DNA from: a virus
Length of the DNA: 24,731 nt
Strand: one strand, 5' to 3'
IMG/VR virus record: IMGVR_UViG_3300025674_000368
Coordinates: 1 to 24,731 of that record
Positions 1 through 4,976 of this stretch are shown in pieces; within the stretch, counting starts at the first letter, position 1; each line of letters begins with the position of its first letter. A program made the position numbers and the translations under genes. Below the pieces are notes generated by a model. It ran no database searches. It had not been told where the DNA came from and worked only from the letters and a program-made list of their open reading frames with translations.

Positions 1-73
1 TGATAGTTCCATCGTAGAACTTGACGGGGTAGAAGTCAACAACCATGTTGCCATCTTTGGAGGTGAGTTGCAT
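1..73 (-). CDS. 5' end of a hypothetical protein, cut by the window edge
   Basis: Only the first 24 codons are visible, starting at the ATG at 73-71 and beginning MQLTSKDGNMVV. The frame is open to the window edge. The start is supported by an AAGGA ribosome-binding stretch about 9 nt upstream and by the promoter-like block that ends just before it. I do not recognise the protein from so few residues. It is the first gene after the repeated intergenic cassette at 82-156 and so probably starts its own transcription unit. Confidence 0.6.
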   Translation of the reverse strand, partial: MQLTSKDGNMVVDFYPVKFYDGTI

Positions 74-81
74 TTGATGCG

Positions 82-156
82 ATTCCTTTGACTCTTATAG
101 TATTGCACCGATCGGTGCGGAAATCAAGCGATGGTGGACAGCACGGCGACTGTCAC
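82..156 (-). promoter_or_regulatory. Intergenic hairpin-promoter cassette, copy A
   Basis: Read on the minus strand, this begins with a hairpin-forming GTGACAG...CTGTCCAC stretch (156-133). Next comes a conserved ATCGCTTG block, then the perfect 14-bp palindrome GCACCGATCGGTGC (118-105), then TGCAATACTATAAGAGTC, which resembles an extended -10 element. The last 27 bases (108-82) are identical to copy C at 7264-7238. The hairpin and ATCGCTTG blocks recur in copy B at 1838-1908. The -10-like TATAAG lies 21 nt before the ATG of the downstream gene. I infer a terminator- or processing-site-plus-promoter unit; no start site is shown. Confidence 0.6.
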
Positions 157-160
157 AATT

Positions 161-388
161 TTACTTTGCTAACCCATTCAATTTGAGGTAGATAGTGCTA
201 CACTTCTGCAACTGCGTTTCATGATAGTCCGTCCACTCTTTTACCTCTCCAAGAATATCATCCAGGAAATCTTGTGGGGTTAGATCATCATCAGTCAAAT
301 ACTCTGCTACAAGATCTGCAATACTATTACGCAACTGTTTTCTATATGTACCTTCAGCGATTACTGTATCCATGTGAAACGAATCCAT
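161..388 (-). CDS. Small acidic hypothetical protein
   Basis: A 75-residue acidic protein with no family I recognise. The middle is rich in Asp, Glu and Leu (LTDDDLTPQDFLDDILGEVK) and looks mainly helical. The ATG at 388 is preferred over a GTG one codon earlier because AGGAGG lies at the right distance. It also overlaps the TGA of the upstream gene as TGATG, a typical coupling arrangement. The stop is followed within 5 nt by the hairpin of cassette A, so this is probably the last gene of its unit. No signal peptide or membrane segment is seen. Confidence 0.7.
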   Translation of the reverse strand: MDSFHMDTVIAEGTYRKQLRNSIADLVAEYLTDDDLTPQDFLDDILGEVKEWTDYHETQLQKCSTIYLKLNGLAK

Positions 389-624
389 CACAATCCTCCT
401 GCTTGATTAACAAAATCTTTTGCATCACACACAGTGTTAAAGTGTGCAATAGTCTGCATAATTGCAGAGTGTCCAACTTTAGTCAGTTTGCGAAGATTGT
501 ATCCTTCGCCATCAATGTTAGTGAAGATTTCACCGATAAGAGCACCATCCTGATAGATGTGTTCTTGATACCAAACCAGTTCATTCTGGTTTCGAGTGTA
601 AAGCAAACCGTTGTTGTTGTTCAT
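388..624 (-). CDS. Hypothetical protein, 78 residues
   Basis: A 78-residue protein beginning MNNNNGLLYTRNQNEL. The sequence suggests short beta strands (ELVWYQEHIYQDGALIGEIF) followed by a helical C-terminal half, and there is no signal peptide. I do not recognise the family. The gene begins 5 nt after the stop of the gene at 629-967 and ends in a TGATG overlap with the next gene, so the three form a coupled string. There is no strong Shine-Dalgarno sequence before its start, which also suggests coupling to the upstream gene. Confidence 0.7.
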   Translation of the reverse strand: MNNNNGLLYTRNQNELVWYQEHIYQDGALIGEIFTNIDGEGYNLRKLTKVGHSAIMQTIAHFNTVCDAKDFVNQAGGL

Positions 625-628
625 GATT

Positions 629-967
629 TCAGTTAGCGATCAGTTCCATGTTGAGGTTGTTGACACACTGCACACCGCAGTAATATGCATCCAACCAGTT
701 ATCAAAACTCTCGACAGGATTGTTCTCAGTAGAGAGAACATTGCCACTCTCGTGATAAGCAGTCACAGTGCGATGATAAACAACAAACTGATCAACCCAT
801 TCGTTATTCTTACGAACGGCAGTGTGCTTAATCGAGATGTCGTTATTCTCGATGAAACGATAGACAGAAGCAGACCGCATGTGAGTAGCAGTCAACTCGC
901 TGCCCCAGTATTGCTCGAACTTGATACCTTGAGAGAAGAGAGTCACTTGAGTTGCGTTGTTTTCCAT
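629..967 (-). CDS. Hypothetical protein, 112 residues
   Basis: Starting at the ATG at 967 gives MENNATQVTLFSQGIKFE and 112 residues. The frame stays open another 19 codons, but that part reads through the intergenic hairpin region. An AGGA lies directly before the 967 start, so I use that one. The protein is mixed alpha/beta with many aromatic residues and no membrane segment. I recognise no family. It heads the string 967-161 and lies after a 60-nt gap containing the hairpin at 1009-1033. Confidence 0.65.
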   Translation of the reverse strand: MENNATQVTLFSQGIKFEQYWGSELTATHMRSASVYRFIENNDISIKHTAVRKNNEWVDQFVVYHRTVTAYHESGNVLSTENNPVESFDNWLDAYYCGVQCVNNLNMELIAN

Positions 968-1008
968 GATCCTAATATGACACAGAATCGACCCCAATGG
1001 GGGAAAAG

Positions 1009-1033
1009 GTGTGCAGTACGGCAACTGTCACAC
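1009..1033 (-). promoter_or_regulatory. Stop-codon hairpin, copy D of the GTGACAG element
   Basis: Minus-strand GTGTGACAGT and ACTGCACAC flank a 6-nt loop and can form a 9-bp stem with one bulged A. The TGA stop of the gene at 1028-1264 lies inside the left arm. Copies A and B share the GTGACAG arm but are followed by a TATAAG block, which is missing here. A second tiny hairpin, CCCCAATGGGG, lies at 992-1002. There is no U-tract, so this is not a textbook terminator; RNA processing or 3'-end protection is an inference. Confidence 0.45.
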
Positions 1034-1264
1034 TACCAATTTGCTTATACTAATTGACAAAAGAAATGCCAACATGATAACAACGTCCCATGATTTAGTA
1101 CGAACAAAGTATGGAACAGAGATCACATCTGCAACCAAGTTAATAGCGACTCCTGCAATAGTGTTGACGTGTAGAATAACAAAGTAGGCAGTAATGACAA
1201 GAAAACTGCCTACAATTCTCATAGGGACATCAACATGTCCCCTGTAACTTACAAATCTGTTCAT
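1028..1264 (-). CDS. Small membrane protein
   Basis: A 78-residue hydrophobic protein with about three potential membrane spans (roughly residues 16-33, 36-50 and 60-75). It is probably an inner-membrane protein of unknown role. The start at ATG 1264 has a GAAGGAAAGGA stretch before it. A second possible start at ATG 1222 would give 64 residues beginning MRIVGSFLVI. It would then follow the upstream 43-residue ORF without overlap, and that ORF starts similarly (MRIALGTIII). The TGA stop is embedded in the hairpin at 1009-1033. No family is recognised. Confidence 0.6.
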   Translation of the reverse strand: MNRFVSYRGHVDVPMRIVGSFLVITAYFVILHVNTIAGVAINLVADVISVPYFVRTKSWDVVIMLAFLLSISISKLVV

Positions 1265-1361
1265 TCCTTTCCTTCATCATTTTAGTCATGTCAGAGTTAA
1301 GAACACTCACAAGAATGTTTGCTCCGAGGAGGATAATGATAGTGCCTAGTGCAATTCTCAT
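1230..1361 (-). CDS. Putative 43-residue single-span membrane protein
   Basis: This short ORF starts in an ATGA overlap with the stop of the gene at 1358-1795 and has GAAGGAG about 10 nt upstream. The protein begins MRIALGTIIILLGANILVSV, one clear membrane segment, and ends in a short charged tail (KMMKERNEQICK). It overlaps the ATG at 1264 of the next gene by 35 nt, or not at all if that gene starts at 1222. Overlap logic and the hydrophobic N-terminus support it; without homologues it remains tentative. Confidence 0.5.
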   Translation of the reverse strand: MRIALGTIIILLGANILVSVLNSDMTKMMKERNEQICKLQGTC

Positions 1362-1795
1362 ACGGCAAGTGCTCCTTCGGGAATTGCAACAATCTCTGGA
1401 CCTTTACGATCATCAAACTCATTCATATTATAACAAATCCACTCACCTTTGCGGAAGATGTAGGAGTATTCTTCACCTTGACTTAAGAACTCTTCCACAG
1501 TCTGATCATAACGAGGAGGGCAAGATTCTCCGCGTCCAGAGTAATACTGAGGACCATACTCTTCGGACTCTTTTTGCTCAATCACATAGGGAGCAATTTG
1601 CTTACCAGTCCAACGATCTTTAGTCCAGCAAGTTGACATGTCACCACCATCAATCAGTTCGGATGCTTTATCCTTGCTGTTGTAATGTGTGGTGAGAATA
1701 CGACCCAACCACTCAGGATAACCGTCCCAGTGGTGATAAACAGACAGGATAGAATCGTCTGCAAGTTGAATACCAATGCGGGAACGAGTTGCCAT
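1358..1795 (-). CDS. Conserved phage hypothetical protein (MATRSRIG type)
   Basis: A 145-residue protein beginning MATRSRIGIQLADDSILSVY and continuing HHWDGYPEWLG. That opening is typical of a small soluble family I have seen annotated as hypothetical in many phages and some bacteria; no function is known to me. The remainder is rich in Gly, Tyr, Glu and Asp, with no membrane segment. It is preceded by cassette B (1838-1908) and by a leader hairpin at 1819-1839. There is no clear Shine-Dalgarno sequence next to the ATG. The stop is shared in an ATGA overlap with the short membrane ORF downstream. Confidence 0.8.
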   Translation of the reverse strand: MATRSRIGIQLADDSILSVYHHWDGYPEWLGRILTTHYNSKDKASELIDGGDMSTCWTKDRWTGKQIAPYVIEQKESEEYGPQYYSGRGESCPPRYDQTVEEFLSQGEEYSYIFRKGEWICYNMNEFDDRKGPEIVAIPEGALAV

Positions 1796-1818
1796 AATGA
1801 AAGAGGAAATGTGTGGAG

Positions 1819-1839
1819 GGGAGAATTAACCTCTCCCCT
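1819..1839 (-). promoter_or_regulatory. Leader hairpin before the MATRSRIG-type gene
   Basis: GGGGAGA and TCTCCCC form a perfect 7-bp stem with a 7-nt loop, 24-44 nt before the ATG at 1795. The minus-strand left arm runs into GGGGAGAGG, the only purine-rich Shine-Dalgarno-like stretch in this leader. Copies A and C place the TATAAG block about 20 nt from the start codon; copy B has this hairpin inserted, giving 51 nt. A role in translation control or mRNA stability is an inference. Confidence 0.4.
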
Positions 1840-1908
1840 TGACTCTTATAGTATTGCACTGATCACCGCCCTTTGCAAGCGATGGTGGACAGTGCCTCAA
1901 CTGTCACT
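1838..1908 (-). promoter_or_regulatory. Intergenic hairpin-promoter cassette, copy B
   Basis: On the minus strand GTGACAGT...ACTGTCCAC (1908-1885) forms an 8-bp stem with one bulged C. It is followed by CATCGCTTG as in copy A, a TGATCA-centred imperfect palindrome, and TGCAATACTATAAGAGTC (1858-1841). The TGA stop of the upstream gene at 1904-2146 is part of the left arm of the hairpin. The downstream gene is the one at 1358-1795. The conserved spacing of the blocks between copies A and B argues for one functional unit. Confidence 0.6.
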
Positions 1909-2146
1909 CTCTAATGAAATTATATGTTGCATTGGGGTCAATATGCACTTCCTCCGCTTCAGCGGCAGGTGCAACTTCTTCACGTTCTGCTACTTCTTCT
2001 TCGATAAGTTCTTCGTATGCAGTAGTATCTTCATCTACAGTTGGCGATTCAGTTACTTCTACGGTTTCGGGTGCAATTTCAGGTGCAGCGGCGGGTGCAG
2101 GTGCTTCTGGGCGCTTTCCACCCAGCAATTCTCCAAATCTTGTCAT
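1904..2146 (-). CDS. Late small acidic Pro/Ala/Glu-rich protein
   Basis: 80 residues starting MTRFGELLGGKRPE, then a low-complexity stretch of Ala, Pro and Glu (PAPAAAPEIAPETVEV) and a very acidic helix-prone region (YEELIEEEVAEREE). It is strongly acidic overall. The ATG at 2146 is preferred over a TTG at 2158. A NATAAATA late promoter lies 24 nt upstream, so expression is probably late; this would suit a virion, scaffold or assembly protein, but no function can be assigned. The stop lies in the hairpin of cassette B. It may be mostly disordered. Confidence 0.7.
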   Translation of the reverse strand: MTRFGELLGGKRPEAPAPAAAPEIAPETVEVTESPTVDEDTTAYEELIEEEVAEREEVAPAAEAEEVHIDPNATYNFIRE

Positions 2147-2169
2147 TTTTGTGAACAAATACGTCGATA

Positions 2170-2177
2170 TATTTATT
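2170..2177 (-). promoter_or_regulatory. T4-like late promoter
   Basis: Minus-strand AATAAATA matches the NATAAATA late motif of T4-like cyanophages. It overlaps the TAA stop of the ligase-like gene at 2176-3069 and ends 24 nt before the ATG of the acidic protein at 2146. The same arrangement is found at 6789 and 20291. Confidence 0.7.
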
Positions 2178-3069
2178 ACCAGTCCTTCTTTTTAGTGAAG
2201 TTACGGTAGGAGAACTCTCTACGGTTGACCAGTTTGTAAGTACCAAACTTGTTGGTCATAACGAAACCCTCATGAGCACAATCTACACCCTCAAACTGAC
2301 ACTGAACGTTCTCCTCGGAGGTGATACCTTGCATGAGAAGATGCTTGATCTGGATGATAAGTTTGTACAGCAAAGTCAGTTGGATACCCATACCTGCATT
2401 GGAAATATCTTTCTGTCCACGAATACACTTATTGACGGCAATCTTCAGTTCTCGTCCTCTTTTGATGTCAGGTAATCTAACAACAGACGCAACCAAAGTA
2501 GCAAGACCAATAAGGTAGTCAACTCTACGACTACGGGAGGTAATTGTTGCATGAGTATCTAAGTATTTGGTATCACTACTGCCACAAGCATATCTATCAA
2601 ATTGTGCATCAAAATTAGCAGATAATGTCTTTAGATCACCACCAAGGTAATTAGTATGAACTGCTACAGCAATACCCTCTTCAATCTCTTGATCAAACTT
2701 ATATGTAATAGTGTTGGGAGTATATGTGTCAGTGCCACCGTAACCTATAAAATCACCCTGCCAAATACCAGCAGTCCGACGCAAACAATCAAAACAAGTG
2801 TGCAGAATAGCAGCAACCTTGTAGTTGTTGCTGTGATTTATATCAATATCATGATGACTATAGTTAATCTTGACTTTTACTTTATTAAATACAGACTTTG
2901 TACCAACAAACCAACGACCTTTATAAGTTCCGAAGACAATAGCAGGTGCTCCGTCCCACTTTACAGTGGCAGTGCTGTTACGATCACGCAGAAACTGCAG
3001 CATATTGTTGAAAGCATCACGACCTGATAAAATCGCGTCTTCGGGATGCTCTAGGTGTGTGTTTTTCAT
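2176..3069 (-). CDS. KxDG-type nucleotidyltransferase (RNA/DNA ligase-like)
   Basis: A 297-residue protein with the pattern of covalent nucleotidyltransferases (ATP-dependent ligases and capping-type enzymes). Residues 36-43 read VKWDGAPA, so Lys37 would be the adenylated lysine of motif I (KxDG). A GDF element at 105-107 and a hydrophobic EGIAVAV stretch at 131-137 could be motifs III/IIIa. HEGFVM at 266-271 fits motif IV, and TYKLVNR at 277-283 fits motif V with Lys279. The ATG at 3069 is chosen because the upstream extension to a TTG lies in a hairpin. I do not recognise a named ligase. RNA repair, DNA joining or protein modification all remain possible. The gene stands alone between terminator-like elements and a late promoter. 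Confidence 0.7.
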   Translation of the reverse strand: MKNTHLEHPEDAILSGRDAFNNMLQFLRDRNSTATVKWDGAPAIVFGTYKGRWFVGTKSVFNKVKVKINYSHHDIDINHSNNYKVAAILHTCFDCLRRTAGIWQGDFIGYGGTDTYTPNTITYKFDQEIEEGIAVAVHTNYLGGDLKTLSANFDAQFDRYACGSSDTKYLDTHATITSRSRRVDYLIGLATLVASVVRLPDIKRGRELKIAVNKCIRGQKDISNAGMGIQLTLLYKLIIQIKHLLMQGITSEENVQCQFEGVDCAHEGFVMTNKFGTYKLVNRREFSYRNFTKKKDW

Positions 3070-3092
3070 GAGTATATAATAACCCACGAAAA

Positions 3093-3138
3093 ACCCCAAA
3101 ATCAAGGGGTAGTGTGACAGTTTTTATATAGTCACACT
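3093..3138 (-). promoter_or_regulatory. Inverted repeat around TATATAAA plus weak terminator-like hairpin
   Basis: AGTGTGAC (3111-3118) and GTCACACT (3131-3138) are a perfect 8-bp inverted repeat. The 12-nt centre reads TATATAAAAACT on the minus strand. Directly after it, ACCCC...GGGGT (3110-3093) followed by five T forms a short terminator-like hairpin. Only 24 nt separate this from the ATG of the ligase-like gene. The block may be an operator-like site or an attenuator; both are inferences. Confidence 0.45.
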
Positions 3139-3169
3139 CCAAAACGATGATGCTGCTGTTTTTTGAATG

Positions 3170-3183
3170 CTTTTATATAAAAG
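3170..3183. repeat. AT-rich perfect 14-bp palindrome
   Basis: CTTTTATATAAAAG reads the same on both strands. It lies in the 155-nt gap between the genes ending at 3225 and starting at 3069, between the strong terminator at 3195-3218 and the inverted repeat at 3111-3138. It could be a protein-binding site or promoter core; nothing else supports a specific role. Confidence 0.4.
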
Positions 3184-3194
3184 GCAATTTGCAC

Positions 3195-3218
3195 AAAAAA
3201 AAGCACCCTTGCGGGTGC
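3195..3218 (-). terminator. Rho-independent terminator
   Basis: Minus-strand GCACCC-GCAA-GGGTGC forms a perfect 6-bp GC-rich stem with a tetraloop, followed directly by eight T. It lies 7 nt after the stop of the 55-residue gene at 3225-3392 and so would end the long transcript coming from the helicase unit. Confidence 0.85.
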
Positions 3219-3224
3219 CATGTG

Positions 3225-3392
3225 TTATTCTTCAATGCGTCTCATCTTATCCGATAATATATCCTCAACCTGTTCTAAGATAATCACATCCTCATCCATA
3301 TTGGCATCTGATAGTGTCTCACTGTAGTGGTACAATGCCTCACATAAGAGGTTGTATTGATCATGATTCAGATGACAATTTAGATGGTACAT
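3225..3392 (-). CDS. Small hypothetical protein, 55 residues
   Basis: The ORF runs from ATG 3392 to TAA at 3227-3225 and encodes 55 residues beginning MYHLNCHLNHDQYN and ending in an acidic, helix-prone stretch (DEDVIILEQVEDILSDKMRR). It starts one base after the stop of the preceding small ORF, with AGG in the CTAGGTAAC just before the start. A strong terminator follows 7 nt after its stop, which supports it as the last gene of a unit. No family is recognised. Confidence 0.65.
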   Translation of the reverse strand: MYHLNCHLNHDQYNLLCEALYHYSETLSDANMDEDVIILEQVEDILSDKMRRIEE

Positions 3393-3393
3393 G

Positions 3394-3525
3394 TTACCTA
3401 GACTTTGGTTTGCGAACTTTGAACTTTGGGTTTCGTTTTAGATCCCGTTTTAGTTGGTTTAAGTATTTAATATGTTTTGATGCTGAGGGTAATAGTTTCT
3501 CAGGATCTTTGTTGTCTTTAGTCAA
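3394..3525 (-). CDS. Putative small basic protein with TTG start
   Basis: A 43-residue frame fills the space between two genes and would be unusually Lys/Arg-rich (LKRDLKRNPKFKVRKPKSR at the end). There is no ATG. The best start is a TTG at 3525 that overlaps the stop of the gene at 3518-3751, with GTGTGGAA upstream. It stops one base before the next ATG. Tight packing and lack of stops suggest a real gene, perhaps a nucleic-acid-binding peptide, but the start codon is weak evidence. Confidence 0.4.
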   Translation of the reverse strand: MTKDNKDPEKLLPSASKHIKYLNQLKRDLKRNPKFKVRKPKSR

Positions 3526-3751
3526 TTTGATTCCACACAATGTGAGCAATATCTTCGTCGGAGAACTCAGTTAGATCATCAATGAAATCTGTGACACGTT
3601 CTTCATCATCCATTCCTTCGATTGACATCTCAGAAACAATAGCACGAGCGTCTTCGTATTGTTCTTCATTGACAAGAATTTCAAGACGTGCCATATATTG
3701 TTCTTCCATGACTTCAATGCATTTGTCACGGATTTTGTCGATCATTCTCAT
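3518..3751 (-). CDS. Small acidic helical hypothetical protein
   Basis: 77 residues from the ATG at 3751 (MRMIDKIRDKCIEVMEEQ). The sequence is strongly amphipathic and predicted mostly helical, with an acidic C-terminal half (DFIDDLTEFSDEDIAHIV). The start at 3751 has GAGAGGTG 6-7 nt upstream and forms an ATGA overlap with the preceding gene; a GTG three codons earlier is less likely. No family is recognised. It is similar in style to other short acidic helical proteins in this region. Confidence 0.7.
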   Translation of the reverse strand: MRMIDKIRDKCIEVMEEQYMARLEILVNEEQYEDARAIVSEMSIEGMDDEERVTDFIDDLTEFSDEDIAHIVWNQID

Positions 3752-4062
3752 TGGAAACACCTCTCTAATGGGTTAAGATTGAGTTGCATTGCTGAATATG
3801 GAGTTGTGAGGTTAAAGTCTACCTCATCTCCAACTTTTGTTGAGTTGATTGGAGCGTGGAAGGTTCGTTTCTTTGTATTATAGAATCCCCAGATACAACG
3901 AGATTCATCACCATTATTGTAGATCCACCGACGAGTAGATACAATCCAAATTGCAATAACATTACTTTTGTAAGGAATTGCCTCGTATTTGTAATCATCT
4001 GGTGGTGCATGTCTAAAACCGATTTCTCTAAGTTCATGTGGACATTTGGATAAAGTTGTCAT
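3748..4062 (-). CDS. Hypothetical protein, 104 residues
   Basis: 104 residues starting MTTLSKCPHELREIGFRH. The middle looks like a beta-rich domain (NVIAIWIVSTRRWIYNNG, then SRCIWGFYNTKKRTFHAP) and may be a small beta barrel or binding domain. No family is recognised. The ATG at 4062 is used; a TTG two codons earlier is weaker. The start lies within the last 29 nt of the preceding 58-residue gene, and the stop is shared in an ATGA overlap with the next, so translation is probably coupled. Confidence 0.65.
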   Translation of the reverse strand: MTTLSKCPHELREIGFRHAPPDDYKYEAIPYKSNVIAIWIVSTRRWIYNNGDESRCIWGFYNTKKRTFHAPINSTKVGDEVDFNLTTPYSAMQLNLNPLERCFQ

Positions 4063-4210
4063 AAACAATGTTGCAGATTTCTTTCTGTTGTTCTAATACA
4101 TCAGGATCAGTTCGTTGCTGTTCCATGAGTGCATACTTAACTTCAGATTGAATCAAAATGCGTAAGAGTGAGAGTTGTTGTTCATTGAGAATTGACTGTG
4201 GGTTTAGCAT
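4034..4210 (-). CDS. Small helical hypothetical protein, 58 residues
   Basis: The frame from ATG 4210 to TGA 4034 encodes 58 residues beginning MLNPQSILNEQQLSLLR, rich in Gln, Leu and Glu and probably helical (DPDVLEQQKEICNIVYDNF). The start overlaps the upstream stop as TAATG and has TGAGAAG directly before it, which is good evidence for translation. It overlaps the next gene by 29 nt in another frame. No family is recognised. Confidence 0.65.
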   Translation of the reverse strand: MLNPQSILNEQQLSLLRILIQSEVKYALMEQQRTDPDVLEQQKEICNIVYDNFIQMST

Positions 4211-4455
4211 TACTTCTCAATTTTCCAGTCCATAGATCCACCCTCAGGAACCCAAAAGAAGTAGTTACCGTTAAGAGATTTGAGGAACATCCACTGTTTT
4301 CCACCTAACTCACGAGTCGATTCTACAGTGCAAGTGTGGAAAGAATCCATCTCATTTGCAAAGCGATTCTTTGCTTTACGAGAGACAGGACTGACACAGA
4401 TTCGCTTCAGTTTCGTAGTCATGTGTTTTGTGTCGATACGATCATTGTAGGGCAT
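4210..4455 (-). CDS. Hypothetical protein, 81 residues
   Basis: With the ATG at 4455 the protein is 81 residues and begins MPYNDRIDTKHMTTK. The N-terminal half is basic; the C-terminal half is beta-like and aromatic (KQWMFLKSLNGNYFFWVP). Other in-frame starts exist at 4503 (overlapping the previous gene by 62 nt) and 4422 (no overlap). None has a convincing Shine-Dalgarno sequence, so the start is uncertain. The family is not recognised. It lies in a string of small overlapping genes downstream of the helicase. Confidence 0.6.
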   Translation of the reverse strand: MPYNDRIDTKHMTTKLKRICVSPVSRKAKNRFANEMDSFHTCTVESTRELGGKQWMFLKSLNGNYFFWVPEGGSMDWKIEK

Positions 4456-4780
4456 CAAGCAGGGGATTTCCCGTTGACTGTGCCACTTTGTTGGACTGTC
4501 CACTTGATTTCCTTTTTTTCTTTGTTTTAGATGCAGTGGACGGGGTAGAGGTCGCTTTCTTGGGAGATTTCCTCTTTTTGTATTTTTCTACCTTACTCAT
4601 GGCACTTTGGAATGTGCGTGATACATCACTGAGCACACTTCCATTGTGAATGATAACCCACTCTTTCTCACCAATGCATGGCACTACTGCCCACATGCCG
4701 TCTGGTGAGACATAATCTCTCACGCAAACTGGGTCTAACATAGTAGAGTTAAAGTTGTAATACTTTTGCTCTTTACCCAT
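4442..4780 (-). CDS. Hypothetical protein with basic Lys/Ser-rich tail
   Basis: 112 residues. The first about 60 look like a small folded domain (MWAVVPCIGEKEWVIIHNG). Residues of roughly 62-100 are a lysine, serine and threonine-rich tail (KYKKRKSPKKATSTPSTASK) that may bind nucleic acid non-specifically. The gene overlaps the preceding one by 8 nt and the next by about 14 nt. No family is recognised; the DNA/RNA-binding idea is an inference from composition only. Confidence 0.65.
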   Translation of the reverse strand: MGKEQKYYNFNSTMLDPVCVRDYVSPDGMWAVVPCIGEKEWVIIHNGSVLSDVSRTFQSAMSKVEKYKKRKSPKKATSTPSTASKTKKKRKSSGQSNKVAQSTGNPLLDALQ

Positions 4781-4976
4781 ACGTCCTCATGAACTCATCT
4801 AGAGTGAAGATGTCATCGGTTGATGTCTCCTCCACCAACTCATCATAGGATAGTTGTTGTAGCATATCTAGATGTTCTTCCATTGTCAGATCTTCATCAG
4901 GATCGAAATCATCGTGGCATAACCACTCATACTCCCGTTGAAGTGCATCAATTAGTTGTTGTTTAGTGTAGTTCAT
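4773..4976 (-). CDS. Small acidic hypothetical protein
   Basis: 67 residues, very acidic, with regular helix-forming segments (LIDALQREYEWLCHDDFD, then MEEHLDMLQQLSYDELVE). It begins in an ATGA overlap with the end of the helicase gene, so the two are probably co-translated. It overlaps the next gene by 8 nt. The family is not recognised. An acidic small partner encoded directly after a helicase could be a regulator or DNA mimic, but nothing in the sequence proves that. Confidence 0.7.
   Translation of the reverse strand: MNYTKQQLIDALQREYEWLCHDDFDPDEDLTMEEHLDMLQQLSYDELVEETSTDDIFTLDEFMRTYG

Noticed and set aside
3070-3105. N-terminal extension of the ligase-like protein from a TTG
   Set aside because: The extension begins within a terminator-like hairpin; the ATG at 3069 is the natural start.
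3132-3221. A 29-residue frame from an ATG at 3221
   Set aside because: It reads through the stem and T-run of a strong terminator; the terminator explains the sequence better.
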